From: Mucilaginibacter phenanthrenivorans
GTDB taxonomy: Bacteria; Bacteroidota; Bacteroidia; Sphingobacteriales; Sphingobacteriaceae
Assembly (NCBI RefSeq): GCF_024721155.1
Contig: NZ_JAHVAP010000011.1
Span: forward strand, 1 to 64,000
Length of the DNA: 64,000 nucleotides
Reading direction: 5' to 3'
Numbering within the stretch: position 1 is the stretch's first letter; every line of letters starts with the position of its first letter. The position numbers were made by a program, and so were the translations under genes. Shown piece after piece: positions 45,700 to 53,100 of this stretch. Under the pieces are notes generated by a model, which worked only from the letters and a program-made list of their open reading frames with translations, was not told where the DNA came from and ran no database searches.

Positions 45700-45909
45700 T
45701 TAATTTCCCGACCTTACCGAATTTTCATGAACGTAATCGATCTTCTGATCAATAATTGCCGGCGAATCAAGTAATACCGGGTAATTCCCATTCTGCCAAA
45801 ATTGATGGTTTTCATTTGTTAATTTAAGCGTGACGCTAAAATTTTTGTGTGTCCAAGGCACGCTTGGACAGGCGGTGAAATAAATTCGATCGGAGTGGTA
45901 TATTTGCAT
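45700..45909 (-). pseudogene. Fragment of a RAYT-type (REP-associated tyrosine) transposase
   Basis: The last 35 or so residues, FWQNGNYPVLLDSP then DQKIDYVHENSVRSG, match the conserved C-terminal region of Y1-transposase RAYT proteins (typically FWQ...P.EL and DQKLDYIHENPVRAG). The catalytic N-terminal half with its HUH and Tyr motifs is absent, and the first 30 codons (MQIYHSDRIYFTACPS) are not obviously related. It is therefore a 3' remnant. A perfect 8-bp hairpin of REP type lies inside its 5' part. Confidence 0.65.
45850..45870. repeat. REP-like palindrome near the RAYT remnant
   Basis: The arms TGTCCAAG and CTTGGACA are perfect, with the 5-base loop GCACG. A related string (CGCCTGGACAAGCGG) occurs around 47069-47083. 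Association with a RAYT fragment suggests a REP-family element, but only one clear hairpin is present here. Confidence 0.4.
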
Positions 45910-45925
45910 GGATTAATTTACGAAT

Positions 45926-46444
45926 TTGAAATACCTTGTCATAATAGTGCTGGTAATTACGTCCATCCCAACGCACGCACAGGCAAGCACTTTGCCTCAA
46001 TGGTTTCTAACATCATTTAAAAGACATCATCTAAATGATCGGTATGAAATTAAGTCTAACCTTAAACCAACCTTTCTGCAAGGTGATTTCAACGGAGATG
46101 GTGTAAATGATATAGCTGCACTGGTAACAGAAAAGAAAACCCATAAAGGCGGTATCCTACTCATTCACGGTTGCACTGATCAATGGTTCGTCTTTGGAGC
46201 AGGAACTGATTTCGGTAGTGGGTCTGATGATTTTTTCAATTGGCTAAAGAAGTGGAAGCTTTGCCGGGAGAAAGTTGTTTACGAGACAACCATCGACAAA
46301 GATGATAATATTACCGGAAGTAGAACGGTAAAGTTAAAGAGACCAGGTATAAACTTACTGATGAAAGAGGAGGCAGAGCCAAGTCCGGTGGCTGTGATCT
46401 ACTGGAATGGAAAGAAATACATTTGGATACACCAGGGTGAATAA
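45926..46444 (+). CDS. Hypothetical secreted protein with one FG-GAP-like loop
   Basis: This 172-residue protein begins at a TTG (an in-frame stop lies just upstream and no ATG is available) that leads directly into a signal peptide (MKYLVIIVLVITSIPTHAQ). It contains one calcium-type loop, GDFNGDGVNDIAALV, and a C-terminal VIYWNGKKYIWIHQGE resembling short VCBS or lytic-adjacent exports. Too little similarity remains for a function. It is transcribed alone, divergent from the RAYT remnant. Confidence 0.55.
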   Translation: MKYLVIIVLVITSIPTHAQASTLPQWFLTSFKRHHLNDRYEIKSNLKPTFLQGDFNGDGVNDIAALVTEKKTHKGGILLIHGCTDQWFVFGAGTDFGSGSDDFFNWLKKWKLCREKVVYETTIDKDDNITGSRTVKLKRPGINLLMKEEAEPSPVAVIYWNGKKYIWIHQGE

Positions 46445-46529
46445 ACCGGGTATTCTTTTTATTCATAACCTCTTGTGCTCGCCGCAGGCAATTTCGTCTC
46501 TTTAGCTAAACCCACTTGCTTCAAATTCC

Positions 46530-47024
46530 CTATGCGGATTGTAAATCCGAAAGCTTATAAATATATTCCTCAATCTCTGTTTGCCGGGCATTAGCAAATC
46601 CCTTATCCTTCCCGATCTTTACAAAACCGCATTTCTCTAAAACCGTTTGTGAACCATAGTTGTCAAATGCAACGCGTCCATAAATCGGCCTGGTTTGTTC
46701 AAATTTTAAAAAGTGTTTAAGAGCAGTTGTGGCAATTCCCTGTCCCCAAAGTTTTTTGTCAATCCAATAAGTAATCCCCGCTTCATCTCCAATCATAAAT
46801 TTTGCTACACTACCCGCAATTTCATCATTAGCTTTTATTGTCTGCATGTTTATGGTCGGGTCGGTTAAAAACTTTGTGTACTTTTCAATGTAAGCAGTTT
46901 TATCGTTTGGATCTTTAGCTGTAAAAGCTGCCAAATAATTTGCTTCCTTGTCAAGCTGAAATTGAAAAAATGCGTTTAAATCATCTTTTTCTGTTTTAGT
47001 TAATGTGATGTTGCTGTTTGCCAT
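46530..47024 (-). CDS. GNAT-family (RimJ/RimL-type) N-acetyltransferase
   Basis: This 164-residue cytoplasmic protein has the GNAT plan: an N-terminal TLTKTEKDDL, a central beta-strand region NDEIAGSVAKFMIG then AGITYWIDKKLWGQGIATTA (acetyl-CoA pocket in RimJ/RimL-type enzymes), and a late NYGSQTVLEKCGFVKIGKD with the usual catalytic-side fold. Substrate unknown; protein N-termini, amino acids and antibiotics are all possible for this family. Confidence 0.85.
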   Translation of the reverse strand: MANSNITLTKTEKDDLNAFFQFQLDKEANYLAAFTAKDPNDKTAYIEKYTKFLTDPTINMQTIKANDEIAGSVAKFMIGDEAGITYWIDKKLWGQGIATTALKHFLKFEQTRPIYGRVAFDNYGSQTVLEKCGFVKIGKDKGFANARQTEIEEYIYKLSDLQSA

Positions 47025-47100
47025 TGTTCTGGAATTTCGTGTGATTTTATTGTTTGGGGGTCGCGGATCGCCTGGACAAGCGGTTTACGGCGAGGCATAA

Positions 47101-47766
47101 TTACCCGGCCTTTTCGCCTTCTGGTAAAACCATGGTAACCACGCTTTCTATCTGTTTTAGCTGCTCCGCGCTCAGGCGCTTTAAGTTTTCCTGGCTTAAT
47201 ATGGTATTGTTAATTTGGATATAGTTGTTCTGGCTGTTAACAACGGTTTTACCTTGCCGCTTATTGGTGGCGCCAAATGTTTCCAAATAAAGCCTGGCGG
47301 CCCTCACGTCGCCATTAACGGCAGACTTATACACTTTCGCCATTAACTTAGGCGTCATGATTTTAAACTGTTCCATTTGCCTGGCATAGCCATCATGCGT
47401 TTGATATTCTTTTAAATGTTTATTGATGGTTTGCCGGCTTAAACCGGTTTCTTCAACAATGTGATTTTGAGTGGGCATGCAGCCATACTTTTCAATCAAT
47501 TTCGAGATAGCCTCAGTGATCTTCAGGTGGTTATATTCCCAAATCACCTGTTTATTGGTTACCGGAATTACGTCTTCTATTTTTGTTAGAAAATCATCTC
47601 TTTCCTCACCTTTAAAGCTTTCCAGCATTTTAGTTAAAGTCGCTCCTAAATATTGACGTTCACTTGTATCAAATTTATCGAGGTCGCTTAAGGTGATTTT
47701 CTCCAACCTAAGCAGTGAGGTAATTTTTTTCTCACTAATTGTTAAAGCCTGTTCATGTGTTTCCAT
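47101..47766 (-). CDS. Helix-turn-helix protein resembling phage small terminase subunits
   Basis: This 221-residue protein has no signal peptide. A likely HTH is PTQNHIVEETGLSRQTINKH (about residues 97-116). A C-terminal helical part with NGDVRAARLYLETFGA, NNYIQINNTILSQEN and LSAEQLKQIESVV is reminiscent of small terminase subunits or related phage DNA-binding proteins. No large terminase, portal or capsid genes are nearby, so it is either a domesticated or leftover gene or a distinct regulator. Four TGTAAACCAT-type motifs lie just upstream of its start and could be its binding sites. Confidence 0.6.
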   Translation of the reverse strand: METHEQALTISEKKITSLLRLEKITLSDLDKFDTSERQYLGATLTKMLESFKGEERDDFLTKIEDVIPVTNKQVIWEYNHLKITEAISKLIEKYGCMPTQNHIVEETGLSRQTINKHLKEYQTHDGYARQMEQFKIMTPKLMAKVYKSAVNGDVRAARLYLETFGATNKRQGKTVVNSQNNYIQINNTILSQENLKRLSAEQLKQIESVVTMVLPEGEKAG

Positions 47767-47848
47767 TTTGCATAGTTCTCTTTATTTAATTATTTATAAA
47801 AATAAACAATTAAATTCACAAATACTAAAAATATTAGCAATATTTAAA

Positions 47849-47954
47849 ATGGTTTACACAAACACAGTAATTTTCGAATTTATATCATATACTTATTTGA
47901 TTATCAATATTTTATATTAATGTAAACCATAAATTATGTAAACCATGTAAACCC
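47849..47954. repeat. Array of TGTAAACCAT motifs (possible operator or iterons)
   Basis: One inverted copy, ATGGTTTACA (47849-47858), and direct copies at 47921-47930, 47937-47946 and a partial TGTAAACCC at 47946-47954 lie upstream of the HTH gene start (47766). The spacing of the direct copies is 16 then 9 bp. Confidence 0.6.
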
Positions 47955-48062
47955 ACTTGACCCGTCCAGAAATAGCTATACAGATTTGTGAGTAAATCCT
48001 ATTCTAACTATAAAACATTTTCAAAAACCGCGACTGACTCCCGGGCTCCCTTAAATCCCCCC

Positions 48063-48104
48063 TCCTCATTTCGCCTACAAAAATCCTCATTCAGGCTACA
48101 AGTC
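48063..48104 (+). promoter_or_regulatory. 21-bp direct repeat, candidate AraC-type operator before the SDR gene
   Basis: Two units, TCCTCATTTCGCCTACAA at 48063 and TCCTCATTCAGGCTACAA at 48084, repeat with a 21-bp period and 15 of 21 identical bases. Two-turn direct repeats are typical of AraC-family sites, and an AraC-family gene follows the SDR gene. The site ends about 50 bp before the SDR start, a usual position for an activator. Confidence 0.5.
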
Positions 48105-48155
48105 CGGGGCGGCATCTGTTGACCTTTGTTGCGTTATCAATTTAAAAATAAAATC

Positions 48156-49037
48156 ATGGTACATCAAAATGAAAATTCAAGTACAGGCGCTGCCAAGGCT
48201 ACTGTTACATCCGATAAGGTTTGGTTCATTACGGGGAGTTCCCGGGGTTTTGGACGGGTTTGGGCCGAAGCTGCGCTTAAGCGGGGCGATAAAGTAGCAG
48301 CTACCGCACGTAAGCTGGAAAGTATTGCTGATCTGAATGAAAAATACGGCGCAAATGTGCTGACTTTGGAGCTTGACGTGACCAACCCGGACCAGGTAAA
48401 ATCGGCAGTTGAACAGGCACATGCCCACTTCGGCAGGCTGGATATCGTGCTGAACAATGCGGGTTATTCGTTAGTCGGCACCATTGAGGAATCAAGCGCC
48501 GATGACGTAAGGGCGATGTATGAAACAAATGTTTTTGGGCCACTTGCGGTGATCCAGGCGGCCTTGCCAATATTGCGCAAGCAAGGTTACGGCCATATCC
48601 TGGGTACATCCAGCAACCTTGGGCATGTAGTTTTGCCGGTGATCGGTTATTATTGTTCCTCAAAATGGGCATTCGAGGCCATTCACGAAAGTTTAGCCCT
48701 GGAAGTTAAATCCTTCGGAATTAAGGTAACCATCATTGAGCCTGGCGCTTATGCCACCGAGTTCGGGAGCCCGGAGTCCTTAAAATTTGCAGCAGGCCTT
48801 GATATTTACCAGGACTTTAAAGAAGAGTTCTTCGGGGGCTTAAGAGGAATGAAAAGAGGCGATCCAAATGCAACGCCTGAAGCGATCTTTAAAATAGTTG
48901 ATGCAGAAAACCCGCCCCTGCGGATCAATTTGGGCAGTAATAACTTGCCATGGGTGCGCACCGCATACGCCGAAAGACTGGCCAGTTGGGAAGAATGGGA
49001 TGCTGTATCTGCAGCAGCGCAGGGCACTTCAAAGTAA
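48156..49037 (+). CDS. Short-chain dehydrogenase/reductase (SDR)
   Basis: About 293 residues are encoded from the ATG at 48156 (MVHQNENSSTG). An in-frame TTG at 48126 is a weaker start. A Rossmann fold is shown by the cofactor motif TGSSRGFG, DVTNPDQ, NNAG and the catalytic YxxxK (YYCSSK), with a preceding Ser region SSNLG. The later PGAYATEFG fits classical SDRs of the oxidoreductase type that use NADP. A basic residue (Arg) after the glycine motif hints at NADP preference. The substrate is unknown. The gene is followed by an AraC-family regulator and a RibD/DHFR-like reductase, and a 21-bp direct repeat precedes it. Confidence 0.93.
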   Translation: MVHQNENSSTGAAKATVTSDKVWFITGSSRGFGRVWAEAALKRGDKVAATARKLESIADLNEKYGANVLTLELDVTNPDQVKSAVEQAHAHFGRLDIVLNNAGYSLVGTIEESSADDVRAMYETNVFGPLAVIQAALPILRKQGYGHILGTSSNLGHVVLPVIGYYCSSKWAFEAIHESLALEVKSFGIKVTIIEPGAYATEFGSPESLKFAAGLDIYQDFKEEFFGGLRGMKRGDPNATPEAIFKIVDAENPPLRINLGSNNLPWVRTAYAERLASWEEWDAVSAAAQGTSK

Positions 49038-49054
49038 TCCTTTGGTAAATAAAT

Positions 49055-49093
49055 AATTATAACCGGCAATGCTTTTCATTGCCGGTTATAATT
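49055..49093. terminator. Perfect 17-bp inverted repeat between the SDR and AraC genes
   Basis: AATTATAACCGGCAATG and its complement are separated by the loop CTTTT. It lacks a long T-run, but its stem strength suggests termination or attenuation. An operator role for the AraC regulator is an alternative. Confidence 0.6.
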
Positions 49094-49109
49094 GACTTAA
49101 ATTTAAACA

Positions 49110-50033
49110 ATGAAAAAGGAAGAGATAGTTCATGTTGGTATGGACTCGTTATCAGACATGCACCGGGCCTTTGGTTTACCTGCGCCTGCGCATCCGTTAA
49201 TCAGCCTGATAGACGGCGCAACCAACCGGGTGATCTTAGGCAAGTTACCCTATTCTCATGTACTGCATTTTTATAAAATATCCTACAAGCCCAGCCTGGG
49301 CGGTAAGTTAAAATATGGCCAGGATTATTATGATTTTGATGAGGGCGGCTTGTTATTTGCCGCACCTAACCAGGTTATTGGCAGCCATGGAAACAATGAT
49401 GGAGAAATATGTTCCCAATACACCTTACTGATACACCCGGACTTTTTACGGAATTATCCTCTGGGGAAAAAGATCAAACAGTATGGCTTTTTCTCCTATT
49501 CAGTGAATGAAACGCTGCACCTTTCGGACAAGGAAAAGGCAACCATCATATCGATTTTTAAAATAATTGAAGATGAGCTGAACAGCAGGATAGATGATTT
49601 TAGCCAGGACGTGATCATTTCGCAAATTGAACTTTTATTGAACTACGCCAATCGCTTTTACAAGCGCCAATTTATTACCCGCAAGGCAGTGAGCAATGAC
49701 CTGTTACAAAAGCTGGAAGATGTTTTAGACGATTATTTCAATAACGAAAAGTCGCTGAGCGAGGGAATCCCAACCGTTCAATACCTTTCAGAAAAGCTGA
49801 ATGTATCGCCAAGCTATCTAAGCGATATGCTGCGTTCTTATACCGGGCAAAATGCACAGCAACACATCCACAATAAATTGATTGAGCAGGCTAAGGAAAA
49901 ACTATCTGCCACCAGCCTGTCGGTGAGTGAGGTTGCATACGCGTTGGGGTTTGAGCATTCGCAATCGTTCAGTAAGCTATTCAAAACAAAAACTAACCTT
50001 TCACCATTAGAATTCAGGCGATCCTTTAACTAA
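49110..50033 (+). CDS. AraC-family transcriptional regulator
   Basis: This 307-residue protein has a variable N-terminal sensor half with HFYKISYKPSLGGKLKYGQ and a FAAPNQVIGSHG cupin-like edge, and a C-terminal AraC DNA-binding domain (about 205-305). That domain is shown by VQYLSEKLNVSPSYLSDMLR (first helix-turn-helix) and SVSEVAYALGFEHSQSFSKL then FKTKTNLSPLEFR (second). It is on the same strand as, and after, the SDR gene, and ends 12 bp before the RibD/DHFR-like gene, a common arrangement for regulator and target oxidoreductase. Effector unknown. Confidence 0.93.
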   Translation: MKKEEIVHVGMDSLSDMHRAFGLPAPAHPLISLIDGATNRVILGKLPYSHVLHFYKISYKPSLGGKLKYGQDYYDFDEGGLLFAAPNQVIGSHGNNDGEICSQYTLLIHPDFLRNYPLGKKIKQYGFFSYSVNETLHLSDKEKATIISIFKIIEDELNSRIDDFSQDVIISQIELLLNYANRFYKRQFITRKAVSNDLLQKLEDVLDDYFNNEKSLSEGIPTVQYLSEKLNVSPSYLSDMLRSYTGQNAQQHIHNKLIEQAKEKLSATSLSVSEVAYALGFEHSQSFSKLFKTKTNLSPLEFRRSFN

Positions 50034-50045
50034 TATTGCTACAAA

Positions 50046-50597
50046 ATGTTTAAGCTGACGATCCATATGGTTTCAAGTCTTGATGGCTATATCGCCAAAA
50101 AGGACAACAGCGTTTCGTGGTTTGAAACATCAGACACCTACGAAAAGGGAATTAATGTTACTGAACAGGATACGGCGGAATTCCTTAAAACAATTGACTG
50201 CTATATAATGGGTTCCCGTACATATGAACACGCCCTGGAGCTTTCAAAGAATTATGGCTGGGCCTATGGCGACAAGCCCACTATTGTATTAACGCACAGA
50301 AAATTGCCAATTGACCGGCAGAACATCGAAACCTATTCCGGCGATTTGACCGAACTTGTGAATGAACGACTAAAACCCATTTACGAGAATGTTTGGCTTG
50401 TGGGCGGCGCTGAGCTTGCAAGGGATTTTATTAGTTTAGGCTTAGCAGACGAAATAAGGCAGTCGATCCTGCCAATTCTTTTAGGTGATGGGATGCCGTT
50501 TTTTGACCAACTAGGACAGGAACAAGCCTTACACCTAAAAAATGTAACAGCCTACAAAAGCGGCATGGTGGAACTTTGTTATGAAATAAGAAAATAG
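50046..50597 (+). CDS. RibD C-terminal-type dihydrofolate reductase-like protein
   Basis: This 183-residue cytoplasmic protein has the DHFR fold found in RibD C-terminal and related families: an N-terminal LTIHMVSSLDGYIAKKD, a middle YIMGSRTYEHAL, GDKPTIVLTHRKL, and NVWLVGGAELARDFISLGL then RQSILPILLGDGMPFF. The GGAEL motif binds NADPH. Such proteins reduce pyrimidine-like substrates or act as general NADPH reductases; they are not the folate enzyme. It follows the AraC gene by 12 bp. Confidence 0.88.
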   Translation: MFKLTIHMVSSLDGYIAKKDNSVSWFETSDTYEKGINVTEQDTAEFLKTIDCYIMGSRTYEHALELSKNYGWAYGDKPTIVLTHRKLPIDRQNIETYSGDLTELVNERLKPIYENVWLVGGAELARDFISLGLADEIRQSILPILLGDGMPFFDQLGQEQALHLKNVTAYKSGMVELCYEIRK

Positions 50598-50671
50598 CTA
50601 ACTGTCCCGTTGGCATTCGCTACCCAAATCCTCGGGCCATGGATAAGAATCAAAAATAATTCGGGGAATCT

Positions 50672-50704
50672 TTTGTCGTTTCGATTTTTTTTTGCGTAAT
50701 TTTA
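50672..50704 (+). promoter_or_regulatory. Probable promoter of the zinc-ribbon membrane protein gene
   Basis: TTTG (50672-50675), 21 bp, then TAATTTTA (50697-50704), one mismatch from TAnnTTTG. It would give a leader of about 115 bases before the ATG at 50827. Confidence 0.4.
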
Positions 50705-50826
50705 ATATACTCATTATCAGCGGACAACCCTTAGTCCGAATAAAACGAGAGTGATTGAAATCTTTATAACATTAGGGCGCTATTATAATACCAATTAAGA
50801 TCGATTTTAACATAAATACATAAGTC

Positions 50827-51135
50827 ATGAGCAGTGAAATTAAGTGTCCTGTTTGCGAAAAATGGAGCATCCGGACAGGTAAAATAGACGACAGGTGCCC
50901 GAATTGTAATGCGCAATTTGATGCCGTCCGCTTGCAGTACGCGGAAGAAAACAGGATCAACGCGGAGAAAATCAAAAAAGACAGTTACCTGATCATTAAG
51001 GAAGGAGACGACCCTGTTGTACAAATGTTTAAGGAATTTGTAAACTGGCTGCGGTGGGCCACATTTTATGGCATATCGGTAATTTATGTTGCGATTGCAG
51101 TTATGATCATTGTGTATGGGTTGATCATGCTTTAA
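50827..51135 (+). CDS. Small zinc-ribbon membrane protein, hypothetical
   Basis: This 102-residue protein has an N-terminal zinc-ribbon with two CxxC pairs (CPVC near residue 7 and CPNC near residue 24). A charged linker follows, then one or two hydrophobic spans (about 72-101, YGISVIYVAIAVMIIVYG). It has no signal peptide, so the metal site is probably cytoplasmic and the C-terminus is membrane-anchored. Function unknown. Possible roles are stress response or membrane protein quality control, inferred only from the plan. It has its own promoter match. Confidence 0.7.
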   Translation: MSSEIKCPVCEKWSIRTGKIDDRCPNCNAQFDAVRLQYAEENRINAEKIKKDSYLIIKEGDDPVVQMFKEFVNWLRWATFYGISVIYVAIAVMIIVYGLIML

Positions 51136-51237
51136 AAACCGCTGTTCCTCACGGCTCTTTAGTACGCCTTTGGCTGCGGGCCGGGGTAAAGACTGCCATT
51201 GAAAGGACAGTGCCCGAGATCTGCACGATTTAAAATA

Positions 51238-51268
51238 GGAAAGCCCGGTATTTCTACCAGGCTTTTCC
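51238..51268. terminator. Bidirectional intrinsic terminator
   Basis: The stem GGAAAGCCCGGTA / TACCAGGCTTTTCC with the loop TTTC lies between the convergent zinc-ribbon gene and the GH32 gene, 57 bp beyond the GH32 stop. A T-rich stretch follows on both sides. Confidence 0.7.
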
Positions 51269-51324
51269 ACTTTTATTAATTTTATCAGCTACCCTATTGT
51301 ACCAAAGAGGGAATCAAACCATAA

Positions 51325-52851
51325 TTATTTACGGTTTAAATCCCAAACTTTTAAGCTTTTAATTACCGCTTTTCCGTCTGAAAATGCTGAAAGGTCGGTG
51401 GCATCGGCATCCGGGTAGATCATCGTGGTAATCACTTTTTCGCCATCGTTACCAAATACTTCAAGTGATGATTTATCCAATAATACCTGCAGCTTCACAA
51501 TCCCGTTAACGGCCTTCATTGGTGCAGTTAGCAACAGGTTTCCGGCCGGTTTATTTGAGCTCTCTGATCCTGAGCAATCCACATAGATTTCCTGTTTTAC
51601 AGCGTCATACCCAACTATTACCTTTTTTGAGGTACCGGACTTTTCAACCAGGTTGAACCCAACCTTTTTCGAATTGTTCAGCTGAATCTCAGCATTTATC
51701 CAGGTTGAATTACCGTCGAACGTCCCTTTTGAAGACAAAGGCATATTACCGTCGAGACTGATGTTACTTTTTACGAACGCACCGCCCTTCGCATATTTAG
51801 CCAGCGTGCTGCTAACGATTGAGGATGGCTGCTGGATCAGTCTTAAGCCCTCATCAGTAGTTTTAAACGACAGATCGTGCGGGATAGACATCTGCCCCTT
51901 CCATGGAAAAGTTTCCGGCTTGCCATTTTGAATCCAGCCTAAAAGGATCTTTTTGTTTTGCGGGGCATCGCGCCAGGCTATTGCCGCATAAAATGCATCG
52001 CCGTAATCAACAGTAAGGAACTTATCGGCCGGGTTATCATTTTTAAAGGTCGTACCGTCAAAATCGCCCACATAGTATTGCATCAACGGACCATGGCCAC
52101 CACCGCAGGATACAAACAGCACCCATTTTATCTTCGAGGGATCGTTGTCGACTGTTAAAGGTAACAATGATGGACACTCCCAACCATTTTTTGTAAAGCC
52201 AGCCGGGCCGAAATCACTCAGTTTCGTCCATTCCCTCAAGTTTTTGGAGCCATAAATCCTGACCATATGATCGTCAACCATCGATACCGTCATGATCCAT
52301 TGTTTAGTAGGTTCGTACCAAAACACATTCGGATCGCGGAAATCATGCATATTCAGGTCGATCACCGGGTTATGTGCATACTGTTTATAAGTTAATCCAC
52401 CGTCGTTGCTGTACGCAATAAACTGCGATTCCTTTTTCTGCTTTGGCTGATCGGCAGTAAAAATGGCCACAATAGGCGCTTTGCCATTTATGCCAAACTC
52501 ACTGGTATTATCCTTATCCAACACTGCCGAACCTGAGTAGATCCAGGTAGTGGTGTCCTTGGTCATTACCTCGGGAATGGCTACCGGGAAATTCTTCCAG
52601 GTTACCAGGTCCTTGCTGGTGGCGTGGCCCCAGCTCATGTGGCCCCATTTGTTTTCGAACGGATTATGCTGATAATACAGGTTAAATTCCCCGTTTAAAA
52701 ATATCAGTCCATTCGGATCGTTCGTCCAGTTGGTTGGCGACGTGAAATGGTACAATGGCCGCCATTGCGGGGTAAGCTTTGCAGCATCCTGCGCAAACGA
52801 TTGTATGGTTATTACCGATAGGAACAATCCGAGATACTTTGCCTTATTCAT
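51325..52851 (-). CDS. GH32-family fructan hydrolase (levanase/inulinase-like)
   Basis: This 508-residue secreted enzyme has a signal peptide ending near SFAQ. The GH32 five-bladed propeller is shown by WTNDPNG (nucleophile Asp45), the FRDP motif (Asp173, transition-state stabiliser) and WECPSLL (acid/base Glu225), followed by a C-terminal beta-sandwich. Together these are the three canonical GH32 motifs. It would release fructose from levan or inulin. It is the last gene of PUL-C but is separated from the GH99-like pair by a terminator (53053-53093) and likely has its own promoter, although none was identified. Confidence 0.95.
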   Translation of the reverse strand: MNKAKYLGLFLSVITIQSFAQDAAKLTPQWRPLYHFTSPTNWTNDPNGLIFLNGEFNLYYQHNPFENKWGHMSWGHATSKDLVTWKNFPVAIPEVMTKDTTTWIYSGSAVLDKDNTSEFGINGKAPIVAIFTADQPKQKKESQFIAYSNDGGLTYKQYAHNPVIDLNMHDFRDPNVFWYEPTKQWIMTVSMVDDHMVRIYGSKNLREWTKLSDFGPAGFTKNGWECPSLLPLTVDNDPSKIKWVLFVSCGGGHGPLMQYYVGDFDGTTFKNDNPADKFLTVDYGDAFYAAIAWRDAPQNKKILLGWIQNGKPETFPWKGQMSIPHDLSFKTTDEGLRLIQQPSSIVSSTLAKYAKGGAFVKSNISLDGNMPLSSKGTFDGNSTWINAEIQLNNSKKVGFNLVEKSGTSKKVIVGYDAVKQEIYVDCSGSESSNKPAGNLLLTAPMKAVNGIVKLQVLLDKSSLEVFGNDGEKVITTMIYPDADATDLSAFSDGKAVIKSLKVWDLNRK

Positions 52852-53052
52852 GATGTAGTTATGTTTAAATTGGTTCTGTTAAGGTAGGTATTTAAATGGA
52901 TTGTTAACAGTTTACTTTTATTGTCAGGCGCTGTGCTGTGGGCACTTTTAAACTTACCAACACGTTGTTTCTGCACAATCTGTCACTTGGTTTCCCCAGT
53001 CAGGCATTTCTCGCGGAACGGTTCCGTAAATGGACAGCATCAAGATATTTAG

Positions 53053-53093
53053 AAAAGCGCGAAGTCACCGCTAAAACGGTGCTTCGCGCTTTT
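53053..53093 (-). terminator. Strong intrinsic terminator after the first GH99-like gene
   Basis: AAAAGCGCGAAG...CACCG pairs with CGGTG...TTCGCGCTTTT around a CTAAAA loop. It lies 8 bp after the stop of the GH99-like gene at 53101. Confidence 0.85.
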
Positions 53094-53100
53094 ATTAACC

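Larger units (their letters stand above)
47767..48155. other. AT-rich divergent intergenic region with two repeat clusters
   Basis: There is no gene. It holds TGTAAACCAT-type motifs (47849-47954) on the side of the HTH gene and a 21-bp direct repeat (48063-48104) before the SDR gene. The part from about 47790 to 47940 is strongly AT-rich, unlike its surroundings. Confidence 0.65.

Noticed and set aside
47101..47766. Prophage at 47-48 kb
   Set aside because: Only one phage-like gene is present, with no structural, lysis or integrase genes nearby.
50046..50597. Trimethoprim-resistance dihydrofolate reductase
   Set aside because: The sequence matches the RibD C-terminal-type group, not folate DHFR, so resistance is not supported.
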